DNA of 64,000 bases from an uncultured Clostridia bacterium (GTDB lineage Bacteria > Bacillota > Clostridia > Lachnospirales > Lachnospiraceae), in NCBI GenBank assembly GCA_947303805.1, contig CAMYZE010000005.1, positions 102,978-166,977 on the forward strand, written 5' to 3'. The translations under genes and the position numbers were made by a program. This document shows, piece by piece, positions 16,999 through 25,983 of the stretch. The notes beneath the pieces were generated by a model that ran no database searches, was not told where the DNA came from, and saw only the letters and a list, made by a program, of their open reading frames with translations. Numbering within the stretch: the stretch's first letter is position 1; every line of letters begins with the position of its first letter.

Positions 16999-19020
16999 CT
17001 ACTCTCCAGGTCCTTTGCCAATTAATACTTGTGCATCACCTGTGTTTATTAATCGTCCTCCCGGACCATTTGAATCTATATAATTATTTTGTGAACCTAT
17101 AATTATTCCTGCATTCGTAGGTATTAGAATTTGTGGACTAAGCGTTGCTGGATTAACTTGTACATTTTCAGCCCCTGGCTTATAAAAACTTATATTATAT
17201 TGCCTGATGTCTTTATTTTCGGCAACACAGTATATAGTTGCTACAGTGTATGATGTAGTCGTAAGAATATTACCAATTCCGCCTACTGCCGCTCTCGTAT
17301 CATATGCCTCTGCATTTATAAATACTGAATTAGTATCAGCATTTAACATTATTGAATAATCACTCACATCAGGGTTAAATGTCGGCGTCAAAATGTAATT
17401 AGCAACTGCAAGTGATTTTAATTTATTATTTGGACTACCATCCTTTGTCGGTATAGGACATGCGGTCTCAGGCATATTATTATAAATTGGAATTTTGAAC
17501 TCATGAGGCATTTGTAAAACAATTTCATCATAAGCATTTCCAAGTATCTGTCCTTCAGCTGCTGCACCTGCTACATTTGTCATATACTGATGTTTGAATA
17601 AATTATCGCCTTGGACATTCCACTTCTTTAAATAAAATGTATCTTGTCCGCCTCTCACATAACTATTTGCATAAAAATCGCAAAGCCCATAAATACCTTT
17701 CTCTTTAGAATTCCAAGGTCTATTGTATGAGCCTGATTGGCTCGCATACTTGAGTCCATTTTCTATTGCTGTCATGTCGCTACTTGCAAAGGCATTTATA
17801 TTACCAAAGTTGTAATATCCTTTAAACTTTTTATTAGTTCCGGACACTGAATCACTACCGTTTTTACCTTGTTCTTGAAGAATCATCGAAACTATACAAT
17901 AAGGGTTACAATTAACCTGCCTACACGCATCATATATAAGTTCAGCATATGAATAAGTACCTTTAGGCATATAACTATACTGATATGACTCTTCTACATC
18001 CTGTCCACTACTATACTGTGAAGAGTTTATCACACTCTCCTGTCCAGTATTATTTTGTATAGGTAGTCCTGCTGCAGGTCCAAGTTGTTCTATGCTAGGT
18101 GAATAATATACATTGCTAAATCCTGTGACTAATCCATCACTTTCTTTATCATTCATAAGAATAGGTATTACTGGTATATTAGGGTCCCAAGGCACTAGTT
18201 CTGTCCCTGGGTAAATAATGTTGCCATTGAATGAATTTAAATTACTTGTAAGTCCTTCTGTAGTTACATTCGCATCTAGAAATGTCCCTTTTACCATTTC
18301 TTTTATGCCTGCAATTGAATGTATATTGGCATTAAATGTATGATGTTCAAACTGAAATACATAAGGGTCATATAAAAAATTTCTTGGATCAAGATATGCT
18401 GCAGTAACTTCTCTACTTGCTGCCACCCAAGCATTACCATCAAATGTCGGCCATTTAGAGTTTACCCAATCGTATTTACCTTCATCAGTAGATTTATAAG
18501 ATGAAATTGATGTTGCATTGACCAACGTTCTTGTGCCAATCAACTCATTATTTAAAACATAATTAAAATCAAGTCTTGTTCTATGTAATGTAAAAATCCA
18601 ATTTGGATAATTAGCATGTAAATCTCTTAAACCTACTTTATAAGATTCTGGAAATCCCTTCATGCTTAGATCAGCTTCAAACTGTGCATCATATACATAA
18701 TTTGCTGCTTCTTTTGTAAAATCACTTCTAATGTAAGCATTTTGACCATTATAGTTAAACTTATACCATTTCTTGCCGTTTGAAGAAACATCGTTTTGCA
18801 TATCAAGTGGCACTAATCTAAAACCAAGAGATACAGTCCCTAATATTCTATATGAAGTACCTGGTCCACTACGCACATTAACACTAGTTCCCTTAACTGA
18901 AACGGAACTTGGCAATGCATAAGTATAAATCGCACCCAAAAAACTAAAATGCGGATTTACTATGAAAAAAGAGCAACACAACAAAAAAGCAAATGCCCTT
19001 TTTAGCATTTTTCTAAGCAT
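16999..19020 (-). CDS. secreted SH3b / N-acetylglucosaminidase cell-wall hydrolase
   Basis: Signal peptide (about 1-35), an SH3b domain (about 40-110; VNVRSGPGTSYRILGTV), then a long region with FPESYKVGLRDLHANYPNWIF, and a glucosaminidase domain (YNFGNINAFA, GIYGLCDFYANSY) that cleaves peptidoglycan glycan strands. A cadherin-like beta-sandwich (LKSLAVANYILTPTFNPDVS) is near the C-terminus, matching one in the next gene. I use ATG 19020; a TTG start at 19029 is possible. No clear ribosome-binding site is visible. A cell separation or wall-turnover role is inferred. Confidence 0.8.
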   Translation of the reverse strand: MLRKMLKRAFAFLLCCSFFIVNPHFSFLGAIYTYALPSSVSVKGTSVNVRSGPGTSYRILGTVSLGFRLVPLDMQNDVSSNGKKWYKFNYNGQNAYIRSDFTKEAANYVYDAQFEADLSMKGFPESYKVGLRDLHANYPNWIFTLHRTRLDFNYVLNNELIGTRTLVNATSISSYKSTDEGKYDWVNSKWPTFDGNAWVAASREVTAAYLDPRNFLYDPYVFQFEHHTFNANIHSIAGIKEMVKGTFLDANVTTEGLTSNLNSFNGNIIYPGTELVPWDPNIPVIPILMNDKESDGLVTGFSNVYYSPSIEQLGPAAGLPIQNNTGQESVINSSQYSSGQDVEESYQYSYMPKGTYSYAELIYDACRQVNCNPYCIVSMILQEQGKNGSDSVSGTNKKFKGYYNFGNINAFASSDMTAIENGLKYASQSGSYNRPWNSKEKGIYGLCDFYANSYVRGGQDTFYLKKWNVQGDNLFKHQYMTNVAGAAAEGQILGNAYDEIVLQMPHEFKIPIYNNMPETACPIPTKDGSPNNKLKSLAVANYILTPTFNPDVSDYSIMLNADTNSVFINAEAYDTRAAVGGIGNILTTTSYTVATIYCVAENKDIRQYNISFYKPGAENVQVNPATLSPQILIPTNAGIIIGSQNNYIDSNGPGGRLINTGDAQVLIGKGPGE

Positions 19021-19036
19021 TTTTATCAATGCATAA

Positions 19037-19065
19037 ATTATATAATATTTAAGGCTTTTTTACAA
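19037..19065 (-). promoter_or_regulatory. possible promoter of the glucosaminidase gene
   Basis: TTGTAA (19060-19065), 17-base spacer, TATAAT (19037-19042). The start point would lie only about 10 bases before the ATG, leaving no room for a ribosome-binding site, so this is uncertain. Confidence 0.4.
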
Positions 19066-19066
19066 G

Positions 19067-19088
19067 AAAAAAGGGGCTTTTTAGCCCC
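19067..19088 (-). terminator. intrinsic terminator of gdhA
   Basis: On the minus strand GGGGCT, loop AAAA, AGCCCC, then TTTTTT. It lies 40 bases after the gdhA stop codon and ends the yqhQ-gdhA operon. Confidence 0.9.
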
Positions 19089-19127
19089 AATTTTCACAAA
19101 ACTTTCATAAAACTAACATATTTTTCA

Positions 19128-20462
19128 TTAACATATGCCCTGAGCGAGCATTGCTGTAGCAACTTTTTTAAATCCAGCTATATTTGCACCTGCCACAAAA
19201 TCACCCTTAAGTCCAAATTCTTCAGCTGTCTCAGTAACCTGCTTATAGATGTTTATCATTATATCTTTAAGTCTATTATCAACCTCTTCAAATGTCCACG
19301 AAAGTCTAAGTGAGTTTTGGCTCATCTCAAGACCAGATACAGATACACCACCAGCATTTGCAGCCTTGCCTGGCATATATAGAACCTTATTCTCTTTCAT
19401 TACATTTATAGCATCAATATTTAAAGGCATATTTGCGCCTTCAACTACAAGTTTAACACCATTTTTAACCATTAGTTTTGCATATTTCTCATCAACCTCA
19501 TTCTGAGTTGCACAAGGTGCTGCAATATCAAGAGTCTCGACCCATGGCTTTTCATTCTCGACATACTTCGCTGTCTTTACATAATTTAAATAATCTTTAA
19601 TTCTACCACGCTTAACTTCTTTTATATCTTTTACTACATCAACATTTATCCCATTCTCATCATAGACATAACCATTTGAATCAGAAACAGTTACGACCTT
19701 TGCTCCAAGTTCCTCAAACTTCTTAGCACAGTAAATTGCAACATTGCCAGAACCACTTATTCCAACTCTCTTTCCTGATACATCACTACCTACACCATTT
19801 AAAATCTCAGCAGCCATATAACCTACACCAAAACCTGTTGCTTCAGGTCTTGCAAGAGATCCACCATAAGTAAGTCCCTTTCCAGTGAGCACACCTTCAT
19901 AAAGTCCAGTAAGTTTTTTATACTGTCCAAACATGTATCCTATTTCTCTTCCACCTGTACCAATATCACCAGCAGGAATGTCAGTGTCTTTACCAATATA
20001 TTTATAAAGTTCGTTCATGAAACTTTGGCAAAATCTCATAACTTCATTATCTGATTTTCCCTTTGGGTCAAAGTTAGAACCACCTTTTGCTCCACCCATA
20101 GGAAGACCAGTGAGTGCATTCTTAAATATTTGTTCAAATCCCAAAAACTTAAGTATACCTTGATTTACACTTGGATGAAGTCTTATACCGCCTTTATATG
20201 GACCTATTGCCGAATTAAACTGAATTCTATAACCTTTATTTACATGAACTTGATTCTTGTCATCAACCCAAGGAACTCTAAAACTAACAATCCTTTCAGG
20301 TTCAACAATTCTTTCAAGTAAACCTGCTTCCTTATAGAGTTTTTCATTTTTAGAAACAATTGGCTCTATAGTCGAAAATACTTCTTTAACTGCTTGATGA
20401 AACTCAGGTTCATTTGGATTTTCTCTTACCACTTTGTCAAATACTTCATTTACATATCCCAT
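19128..20462 (-). CDS. gdhA: NADP-type glutamate dehydrogenase
   Basis: Catalyses reductive amination of 2-oxoglutarate with ammonium. The substrate site PMGGAKGGSNFDPKGKSDNE with its catalytic lysine and the nucleotide-binding GISGSGNVAIYCAKK are clear. At 444 residues it is the hexameric class. It lies 3 bases after prfA, so it is probably co-transcribed with the translation-termination genes and ended by the hairpin at 19067-19088. The enzyme would consume the NADPH that the Nfn complex at 33.7-36 kb produces; this link is inference. Confidence 0.95.
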   Translation of the reverse strand: MGYVNEVFDKVVRENPNEPEFHQAVKEVFSTIEPIVSKNEKLYKEAGLLERIVEPERIVSFRVPWVDDKNQVHVNKGYRIQFNSAIGPYKGGIRLHPSVNQGILKFLGFEQIFKNALTGLPMGGAKGGSNFDPKGKSDNEVMRFCQSFMNELYKYIGKDTDIPAGDIGTGGREIGYMFGQYKKLTGLYEGVLTGKGLTYGGSLARPEATGFGVGYMAAEILNGVGSDVSGKRVGISGSGNVAIYCAKKFEELGAKVVTVSDSNGYVYDENGINVDVVKDIKEVKRGRIKDYLNYVKTAKYVENEKPWVETLDIAAPCATQNEVDEKYAKLMVKNGVKLVVEGANMPLNIDAINVMKENKVLYMPGKAANAGGVSVSGLEMSQNSLRLSWTFEEVDNRLKDIMINIYKQVTETAEEFGLKGDFVAGANIAGFKKVATAMLAQGIC

Positions 20463-20465
20463 ACT

Positions 20466-21539
20466 TTACTCCTTTTCCATCGCAGAAAGTTTAAGTGCTC
20501 TGTCTTCTGCTATAATAGTTTCTATTAATTCATTTATATTACCCTTCATAATATCATCAATATTATAAAGACTAAGTCCTATTCTGTGGTCAGTAACTCG
20601 TCCTTGTGGGAAATTGTATGTTCTAATTTTTTCAGATCTATCACCGGTACCAATCTGGCTTTTTTTATCACTTGCATATTGACTATGCTGTTTTTCTTGC
20701 TCTATATCATATAGTTTTGCGCGGAGCATAGCCATAGCCTTATCTTTATTTTGAAATTGCGATCTCTCTTCTTGACAGGCAACTACTATACCTGTTGGTT
20801 TATGAATAAGTCTAACTGCTGATGAAGTTTTATTTACGTGTTGTCCACCTGCTCCGCTTGACCTATATACTTCCATCTCTACATCTGCAGGGTTTATATG
20901 AATATCGACTTCATCAACTTCAGGCATGACAGCAACTGTTATAGTAGACGTGTGAATTCTTCCACTACTTTCTGTTACAGGAACTCTTTGCACTCTATGA
21001 ACTCCAGACTCATATTTAAATTTAGAATATGCTCCTTTGCCATTAACTGAAAAAATAACTTCTTTAAATCCACCGAGGCCATTCTCGTTTACACTTAAAA
21101 GCTCTGTTTTCCAACCCATCGAATCTATATATCCCATGTACATACGATATATTTCAGCAGCAAAGAGTGCAGCCTCATCTCCACCAGCACCCTGACGTAT
21201 CTCTATAATTATATTCTTGTCATCCATTGGGTCTTTTGGAATGAGTAATATTTTTATTTCTTCATCAAGTCTTTCTTTTTCCTTTTTAGCATTTGCAAGA
21301 TCCTCTCTTGCCATAGCAAGCATATCTTCATCAGACTCAGTATCTATAATATTTAAAGAATCTTGCTCCATCTTTTCAGCAGCCAAATAAGCCTTGTATG
21401 CCTTAATAATTGGCTCAAGATCGTTTTGTTCTTTCATGAGCTTAGTATATCTGTCAATATCTTTTGCAACTACATCGGTACTAAGTTCTTGCATTATTTC
21501 TTCATAATGCTTATATAAAGTTGTAAGTTTACTATTCAT
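20466..21539 (-). CDS. prfA: peptide chain release factor 1
   Basis: RF1 recognises UAA and UAG. The anticodon-mimic PVT is at 187-189, which marks RF1 rather than RF2, and the catalytic GGQ is at 231-233 in SSGAGGQHVNK. The Gln is the target of PrmC, encoded just upstream. Length 357 is normal. Confidence 0.96.
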   Translation of the reverse strand: MNSKLTTLYKHYEEIMQELSTDVVAKDIDRYTKLMKEQNDLEPIIKAYKAYLAAEKMEQDSLNIIDTESDEDMLAMAREDLANAKKEKERLDEEIKILLIPKDPMDDKNIIIEIRQGAGGDEAALFAAEIYRMYMGYIDSMGWKTELLSVNENGLGGFKEVIFSVNGKGAYSKFKYESGVHRVQRVPVTESSGRIHTSTITVAVMPEVDEVDIHINPADVEMEVYRSSGAGGQHVNKTSSAVRLIHKPTGIVVACQEERSQFQNKDKAMAMLRAKLYDIEQEKQHSQYASDKKSQIGTGDRSEKIRTYNFPQGRVTDHRIGLSLYNIDDIMKGNINELIETIIAEDRALKLSAMEKE

Positions 21540-21563
21540 TTTATAAATTATAACAAAGTTATA

Positions 21564-22472
21564 TTATATAGTAAATATAATAACTCTATCATTTCCTCCT
21601 AAATCTTTTACCGTTTCTATATGGGTATAACCTAAGTTTTCAAAAATCTTCTTAACATCATCATTTTGGTCATAACCAATTTCAAGATATATTTTTCCAT
21701 TATTATTTAAATAATTCTTTGCATCCTTTGCTATAGCCTTATAATACTTAAGTCCATCTTTGTCACCATCAAGAGCAAGTCTTGGCTCAAAGTCTTTCAC
21801 CTCTTTTTGTAGTTTATTAATCTCATCAGATCTAATATATGGCGGATTTGCAGTTATAATGTCAAAGGACTCTATTCCAAGTTTTTCTTTAATTTTTTCC
21901 AAATTATCAAACATATCGCTTTGTAAAAAGTATATATGTTGACTCATCTCATCATCAAGACTCCTATCAAGCACGAGTTCGTCAGCATTTTTTGCCGCAA
22001 TCTCTAAAGCATCATCTGATATATCAGTTCCAACCACAAGTTTGTAATCACCAAGTGCAGCAAGAGAAACTGCTATGCAACCAGAACCTGTACACATATC
22101 GAGAATAAATTTATTTTTATCCTGATTATCTGCGATGACTTTTTCAACAAGAATCTCTGTATCCTGTCTTGGTATAAGCACACCTTGTCCTATGTTGAAC
22201 TTAAGTCCACAAAAATATGATTCGCCTAAAATATACTGAAGAGGGAAATGCTGTGCTCTTGCAGAAATTAGTTCATCGAAATCTGTTATTATATTACTAA
22301 TTGTTCTTTTGTCATATTTATCTTCTAATTCATCTTCACACTCAAAAAGAAATCTTGCCATATCCATATCTAGAAGATTTAGCAAAATTTCAGTTGCATC
22401 AAAATCTGGGTCTTCAATTTTGTTTCTTGCGAGGGTTGATTTGCCCTCCTCTAATATATCTCTTAATTTCAT
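21564..22472 (-). CDS. prmC: release factor glutamine methyltransferase PrmC
   Basis: PrmC methylates the Gln of the GGQ motif in RF1 and RF2. The SAM site CTGSGCIAVSLA (about 127-138) and the substrate motif NPPY (209-212) are present, as is the N-terminal helical domain. I start at MKLRDILEEG (22472), which leaves 2 bases after the HAD stop codon; three earlier codons are possible. The order prmC-prfA is the standard one. Confidence 0.94.
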   Translation of the reverse strand: MKLRDILEEGKSTLARNKIEDPDFDATEILLNLLDMDMARFLFECEDELEDKYDKRTISNIITDFDELISARAQHFPLQYILGESYFCGLKFNIGQGVLIPRQDTEILVEKVIADNQDKNKFILDMCTGSGCIAVSLAALGDYKLVVGTDISDDALEIAAKNADELVLDRSLDDEMSQHIYFLQSDMFDNLEKIKEKLGIESFDIITANPPYIRSDEINKLQKEVKDFEPRLALDGDKDGLKYYKAIAKDAKNYLNNNGKIYLEIGYDQNDDVKKIFENLGYTHIETVKDLGGNDRVIIFTI

Positions 22473-22474
22473 AA

Positions 22475-23035
22475 TTACCACTTACTGATACTGCCTCTGC
22501 GATTTACTTTATAGGCAACCTTCGCCAGTTTCGCTAGTGGCAAGTCAGAATCTGAATCTGAATAAAACTTATCTATAACACCATCTGGATACTCTTTATA
22601 AAATCTATTAACCTTCTCTTCACCGTAACAATTCTCCCCTATATAGTCACCATTTTTTACATTTACTTCTGAGCAAATGAGATGAACTCCTAACTCTTTG
22701 CATATAGGTTCTAAAATATATCTTGGACTTGCACTAATTATCACATCGGTATCTTCTTTTTGTTTATAATACCAGTCATATATTTTATATCTATGCTTAT
22801 CCCAAAATTCTAATACTATTCTATCTATCTCACCATCTTCAAAACTATTTAAAAATCGATAAAATGTCTCTTTCATCTTAGTTTTTGTAACGACATCAAG
22901 TTTATATTTAATTGCATCTAAAATAAATTTAGGGAGATACTTTATTACTTTTGTATAATGTCTTAGTAAATAGTAATAAAAATCTCGTGTGCTATCATTT
23001 TTATAGATTGTTCCGTCAAAATCATAAACATTCAT
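22475..23035 (-). CDS. HAD-superfamily phosphatase (subfamily IB)
   Basis: The N-terminus MNVYDFDGTIYKNDST carries the DxDGT nucleophile motif (Asp5, Asp7). SASPRYILEP holds the second HAD motif and the SDSDSDLPLAKLA segment the acidic fourth motif. At about 186 residues it resembles SerB- and PGP-synthase-like HAD-IB enzymes; the natural substrate is unknown. It stands between yqhQ and prmC, with an inverted pair of dispersed repeats upstream. Confidence 0.82.
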   Translation of the reverse strand: MNVYDFDGTIYKNDSTRDFYYYLLRHYTKVIKYLPKFILDAIKYKLDVVTKTKMKETFYRFLNSFEDGEIDRIVLEFWDKHRYKIYDWYYKQKEDTDVIISASPRYILEPICKELGVHLICSEVNVKNGDYIGENCYGEEKVNRFYKEYPDGVIDKFYSDSDSDLPLAKLAKVAYKVNRRGSISKW

Positions 23036-23046
23036 AATCAATCTTC

Positions 23047-23093
23047 GGGCTCGCAGTGCTCGCCCCTACCGTATGGGCGAGTTTCACGAGCCC
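23047..23093. repeat. inverted pair of the 23-bp dispersed element
   Basis: Copy 23047-23069 has the usual orientation; copy 23071-23093 is its inverse, one base apart. Together they form a strong hairpin between yqhQ and the HAD gene. This is the only inverted copy in the window. Confidence 0.8.
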
Positions 23094-23113
23094 AATTGTT
23101 TTCTTTCACATCA

Positions 23114-24070
23114 CTACCTAAAATTCTCACTCTGGAATTTTCTCCAGTCAAATACTTCTTCAACAGCTTTTATTGCGACCTCAACTTCTTTTGCATCAGG
23201 CTCCAGAGTTGTCAGTCCTTGCATCCACATACCTGGTCTTGATATAAAATCAACAAACTTATTATCAAACTTACCAGCAAATCTCAATACCTCATAAGAC
23301 ACTCCAGCCACAACTGGAATAAGAACAATTCTTGATATAAATTTGTGCATGAGTGTCGGTGGATTAATGAACATAAATAGGAAAATTGAAATTACCATTA
23401 CATATACTAAAAACGATGTTCCACATCTTTTATGCTCTTTACTTGCTTTTAAAACATTTTCAACAGTTAAATCCCAACCATTCTCTATACAATTAATACA
23501 CTTATGTTCTGATCCATGATATTCAAATGTTCTTCTAATTTCTTCCATCCTTGATATTAATTTAATATATAGGACAAAGATTATTATTCTAACTATACCT
23601 TCTATAAATGCAGTTAAGAAATGACTATTAGTTTTTGTAATCGCTTTAAATAGTGAGCCAATAGCTGCAGGTAGTACTGAAAATACAAGCAAAGCGAAAA
23701 CAACAGATACAACTGTAATGATGCTCATTATAATACCCATGGTTTTCTCATTTACATGCTCATTCAACCACTTGTCTAGTTTACTTTCACTGTCACTACC
23801 TGTCTCTTCATCAAAAAACGAAGCAGAGTATTCTAATGTTTTAGAACCAAGAATAAGAGAATCTACCATTGAAAATATACCTCTTATAAATGGTAGACCA
23901 AGAATTTTATATTTTTGTGACAACATAAGATACTTGTCTTTTTTAACGACAATCTGACCATCTGACTTTCTTACGGCTACTGAGTAGTCATCTTTATTTT
24001 TCATCATGATGCCCTCAATGACCGCTTGACCACCTATGCCACTATAACATTTTTTATTACACTTCATCAT
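23114..24070 (-). CDS. yqhQ: DUF1385 family membrane protein YqhQ
   Basis: The N-terminal signature GGQAVIEGIMMKNKD defines the YqhQ/DUF1385 family; downstream are YHGSEHKCINCIENG and HKRCGTSFLVYVM with conserved His and Cys residues and three or more membrane helices (around 110-135, 150-175, 215-250). Function is not established. In Clostridia it commonly lies between rpmE and prmC-prfA, as here. Two adjacent ATG codons (24070, 24067) are possible starts. Confidence 0.88.
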   Translation of the reverse strand: MMKCNKKCYSGIGGQAVIEGIMMKNKDDYSVAVRKSDGQIVVKKDKYLMLSQKYKILGLPFIRGIFSMVDSLILGSKTLEYSASFFDEETGSDSESKLDKWLNEHVNEKTMGIIMSIITVVSVVFALLVFSVLPAAIGSLFKAITKTNSHFLTAFIEGIVRIIIFVLYIKLISRMEEIRRTFEYHGSEHKCINCIENGWDLTVENVLKASKEHKRCGTSFLVYVMVISIFLFMFINPPTLMHKFISRIVLIPVVAGVSYEVLRFAGKFDNKFVDFISRPGMWMQGLTTLEPDAKEVEVAIKAVEEVFDWRKFQSENFR

Positions 24071-24080
24071 TAACAATATA

Positions 24081-24108
24081 AAAAATTAAGGGCGAGTATA
24101 TCGCCCTT
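24081..24108 (-). terminator. intrinsic terminator after rpmE
   Basis: AAGGGCGA (24088-24095), loop GTATA, TCGCCCTT (24101-24108), with a run of A at 24081-24085 that is a T-run on the minus strand. It separates rpmE from yqhQ; some readthrough may still feed the downstream genes, for which no other promoter is seen. Confidence 0.85.
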
Positions 24109-24115
24109 ATTTTAA

Positions 24116-24322
24116 TTATCCATTTAATCCAAATTTCTTATTGAACTTCTCTATTCTACCACGAGCCGCTGCTGCCTTCTGTTGTCCAGTGTAGAATGGG
24201 TGACATTTTGAACAAACTTCTACGTGGATGCTAGATTTTGTGCTTCTTGTTGTGAATTCATTTCCGCAGTTACAAGTAACTTTGCATTCTTGATATTTTG
24301 GATGTACTCCTTCTTTTGCCAT
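24116..24322 (-). CDS. rpmE: 50S ribosomal protein L31 (zinc-binding form)
   Basis: From ATG 24322 ([10 protein letters not shown]) the product is 68 residues with Cys17, Cys19, Cys37 and Cys40, the C+ form that holds zinc, and [10 protein letters not shown] near the end. The longer reading frame to 24352 adds ten unconserved residues; GAGGT precedes the chosen start. It has its own promoter and terminator. The paralogue without cysteines that replaces L31 under zinc limitation is not in this window. Confidence 0.95.
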   Translation of the reverse strand: MAKEGVHPKYQECKVTCNCGNEFTTRSTKSSIHVEVCSKCHPFYTGQQKAAAARGRIEKFNKKFGLNG

Positions 24323-24375
24323 TTTTACCTCTTTTCTATGGTTTCCGACCATAACATTACAATTTTAGCCTATTA

Positions 24376-24404
24376 AATATAGCACTTTTTGGCATTTGTG
24401 TCAA
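24376..24404 (-). promoter_or_regulatory. promoter of rpmE
   Basis: TTGACA (24399-24404), 17-base spacer, TATATT (24376-24381), giving a leader of about 45 bases. Confidence 0.85.
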
Positions 24405-24427
24405 GAAATCAATGCCTATTGCTATCC

Positions 24428-24454
24428 AAAATAGCCTTAGAATATGGCTATTTT
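24428..24454 (-). terminator. intrinsic terminator of the phosphatase lipoprotein gene
   Basis: AAAATAGCC and GGCTATTTT pair around a 9-base loop; the stop codon at 24448-24450 is inside the stem. Confidence 0.7.
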
Positions 24455-25623
24455 TGCAATCTGCTCCTTGCAGCCTCTATTTCACTATTTGTAAGACCGA
24501 TAGATATTAAAAACTCTTCACATTCTTTTTTTAGGTCTATTCCATAAATATTATCAACATTAAAGCTCTTTTTTAATGTATCTTCAATATTCTTACTTTT
24601 TATAGTATTGTATCTATCATCATTTTCAGCAACATTATAGTAGTTGTAATATGTAATCATGTAATCTTTTACAACTTCTTCCGCTGTGGCTCCCATCATA
24701 CACTCTATAATGGCGCTCATATATCCTGCTCTATCTTTTCCTTCGTTACAATGAACTAAATAAGGACCTTCATTCTCACCAATAAATTTAATTGCCTTAA
24801 CTATTCCATCTTTAAACTCTTTCGCTTGAAAATCGATACTCAAGTCTAATAGAGTGACATTAGTGGTTGAATAATAACTTTCATTATACAATTCATACTC
24901 ATTAATTGTTGCCTGACTATCAGCAAGATTTATAGCAGACTTAATTTTAGCATCTCTCATAGCAGCATCTGCATATTTATTTCGTTTTATGAATGGATTG
25001 ACAGGCGAAGAAGACCTGTATATGATACCATCTTTAATATTTGACGTCTTAATCATGCGGAAGTTTGCAAACTCCTCATCGCTTAAATTTGGATAGTCAG
25101 CCCTTTCGTCAGATCGTTTAAGACCAAGAGTACTAGAAATATACTTCTCATAATATCCAGCCTTCTCTTTCATTGTAATAGTTGCATAGATAGGTTCTGT
25201 AATATTATAATCCCATTTGAATCCAGGATCAATGTCAATTTTATTTTTTGTGGCAACACCAGTAGATGTTGCAAAATCTCCCATATTTATTGCTAAGATT
25301 ACACTATCCAATTTTGTCTCAGTATCTATGCCCACACGACATAAATATTTTCCCTGCTCAACATCTGAGTAGTTTGATACAACTGGTAGCTCATAGTCAG
25401 CATTATTAATATTTACATTTACAATGTCTCCGTAGTCAAAGCCACATTTTAAGAAATCATCGCCAGTTCCATTTAAGACTATATTGCCATATTTTTGTAT
25501 ATTGTTAATTGTAGATTTAAATGTTGCTTCACTTTTTTGCAGGACAATATTTTGTTTTTTATTGCAAGAAAATAAACTAGTAATAACTAATAACGTAATT
25601 AAAGTTCTAAAAAATTTTTTCAT
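24448..25623 (-). CDS. lipoprotein with a tyrosine-phosphatase-like domain
   Basis: Lipobox LFSC puts the lipid-modified Cys at residue 20, so the protein is outside the cell, membrane-tethered. Residues 40-130 form an N-terminal beta domain (YGDIVNVNINNADYELPVV). The C-terminal half is a Y_phosphatase3-type domain: IYRSSSPVNP entry, then the P-loop HCNEGKDRAG with Cys292 and Arg298. It should cleave phosphoester bonds, perhaps in inositol phosphates or phosphotyrosine; the substrate is unknown. Single gene with extended -10 promoter and terminator. Confidence 0.8.
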   Translation of the reverse strand: MKKFFRTLITLLVITSLFSCNKKQNIVLQKSEATFKSTINNIQKYGNIVLNGTGDDFLKCGFDYGDIVNVNINNADYELPVVSNYSDVEQGKYLCRVGIDTETKLDSVILAINMGDFATSTGVATKNKIDIDPGFKWDYNITEPIYATITMKEKAGYYEKYISSTLGLKRSDERADYPNLSDEEFANFRMIKTSNIKDGIIYRSSSPVNPFIKRNKYADAAMRDAKIKSAINLADSQATINEYELYNESYYSTTNVTLLDLSIDFQAKEFKDGIVKAIKFIGENEGPYLVHCNEGKDRAGYMSAIIECMMGATAEEVVKDYMITYYNYYNVAENDDRYNTIKSKNIEDTLKKSFNVDNIYGIDLKKECEEFLISIGLTNSEIEAARSRLQK

Positions 25624-25655
25624 TTTTGGTGGTCCTCCAATTATATGTTGTATTA

Positions 25656-25664
25656 ATTATATCA
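25656..25664 (-). promoter_or_regulatory. extended -10 promoter of the phosphatase lipoprotein gene
   Basis: TGATATAAT on the minus strand matches the extended -10 consensus TGNTATAAT; no good -35. GGAGG ribosome-binding site follows at 25634-25638. Confidence 0.6.
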
Positions 25665-25687
25665 CAAAAATAATAATTAAGATATAA

Positions 25688-25812
25688 AATCGAACCCTTA
25701 CCACCTCGCTTCGCTCGGTGTATGCGGGTTTGATTTCCGGAGTGCAAGCAAAAACAAGAATCGAACCCTTACCACCTCGCTTCGCTCGGTGTATGCGGGT
25801 TCGAGTCCCGGA
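25688..25812. repeat. two tandem copies of a 54-bp repeat with tRNA T-arm-like ends
   Basis: Copies at about 25688-25741 and 25759-25812 repeat with a 71-base period. Each begins ATCGAACCC and ends GGGTTTGAT or GGGTTCGAG, so the ends are inverted repeats that look like the two strands of a tRNA T arm. The centre is CTCGCTTCGCTC. An open frame across it is not a gene. It lies downstream of the tRNA-Lys terminator. Confidence 0.75.
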
Positions 25813-25817
25813 AATAC

Positions 25818-25853
25818 AAAAAAGCAAGAGGGGGTTACCCCCTCTTGCTTTTT
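25818..25853 (-). terminator. intrinsic terminator of tRNA-Lys
   Basis: AAGCAAGAGGGGG and its complement pair around a 3-base loop, with flanking A and T runs. It starts 2 bases after the tRNA end and could work on both strands. Confidence 0.9.
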
Positions 25854-25854
25854 G

Positions 25855-25927
25855 TGCACCTCCAGGGAATCGAACCCTGGACAAATAGATTAAGAGTCTA
25901 CTGCTCTACCAGCTGAGCTAGAGGTGC
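25855..25927 (-). tRNA. tRNA-Lys (anticodon CTT)
   Basis: On the minus strand: acceptor GCACCTC with GAGGTGC, D arm TAGCTCAGCTGGTAGAGCA, anticodon loop CTCTTAA giving CTT, T arm GGGTTCGATTCCC, discriminator A. CCA is not encoded. Own promoter at 25942-25969 and terminator at 25818-25853. Confidence 0.95.
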
Positions 25928-25941
25928 TAAATAACCTACAT

Positions 25942-25969
25942 ATTATATCATAATGGTTAATTATGTCAA
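25942..25969 (-). promoter_or_regulatory. promoter of tRNA-Lys
   Basis: TTGACA (25964-25969), 16-base spacer, TGATATAAT with -10 at 25942-25947. Confidence 0.85.
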
Positions 25970-25983
25970 GAAATTATAAAAGA

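Noticed and set aside
23047..23093. Hairpin between yqhQ and the HAD gene as a terminator
   Set aside because: No T-run follows; it is explained by two repeat copies in inverted order.
25657..25884. Minus-strand open frame of 75 codons with AYTERSEVV-type text
   Set aside because: It translates the tandem repeat and tRNA-Lys; no ribosome-binding site and no conserved protein.
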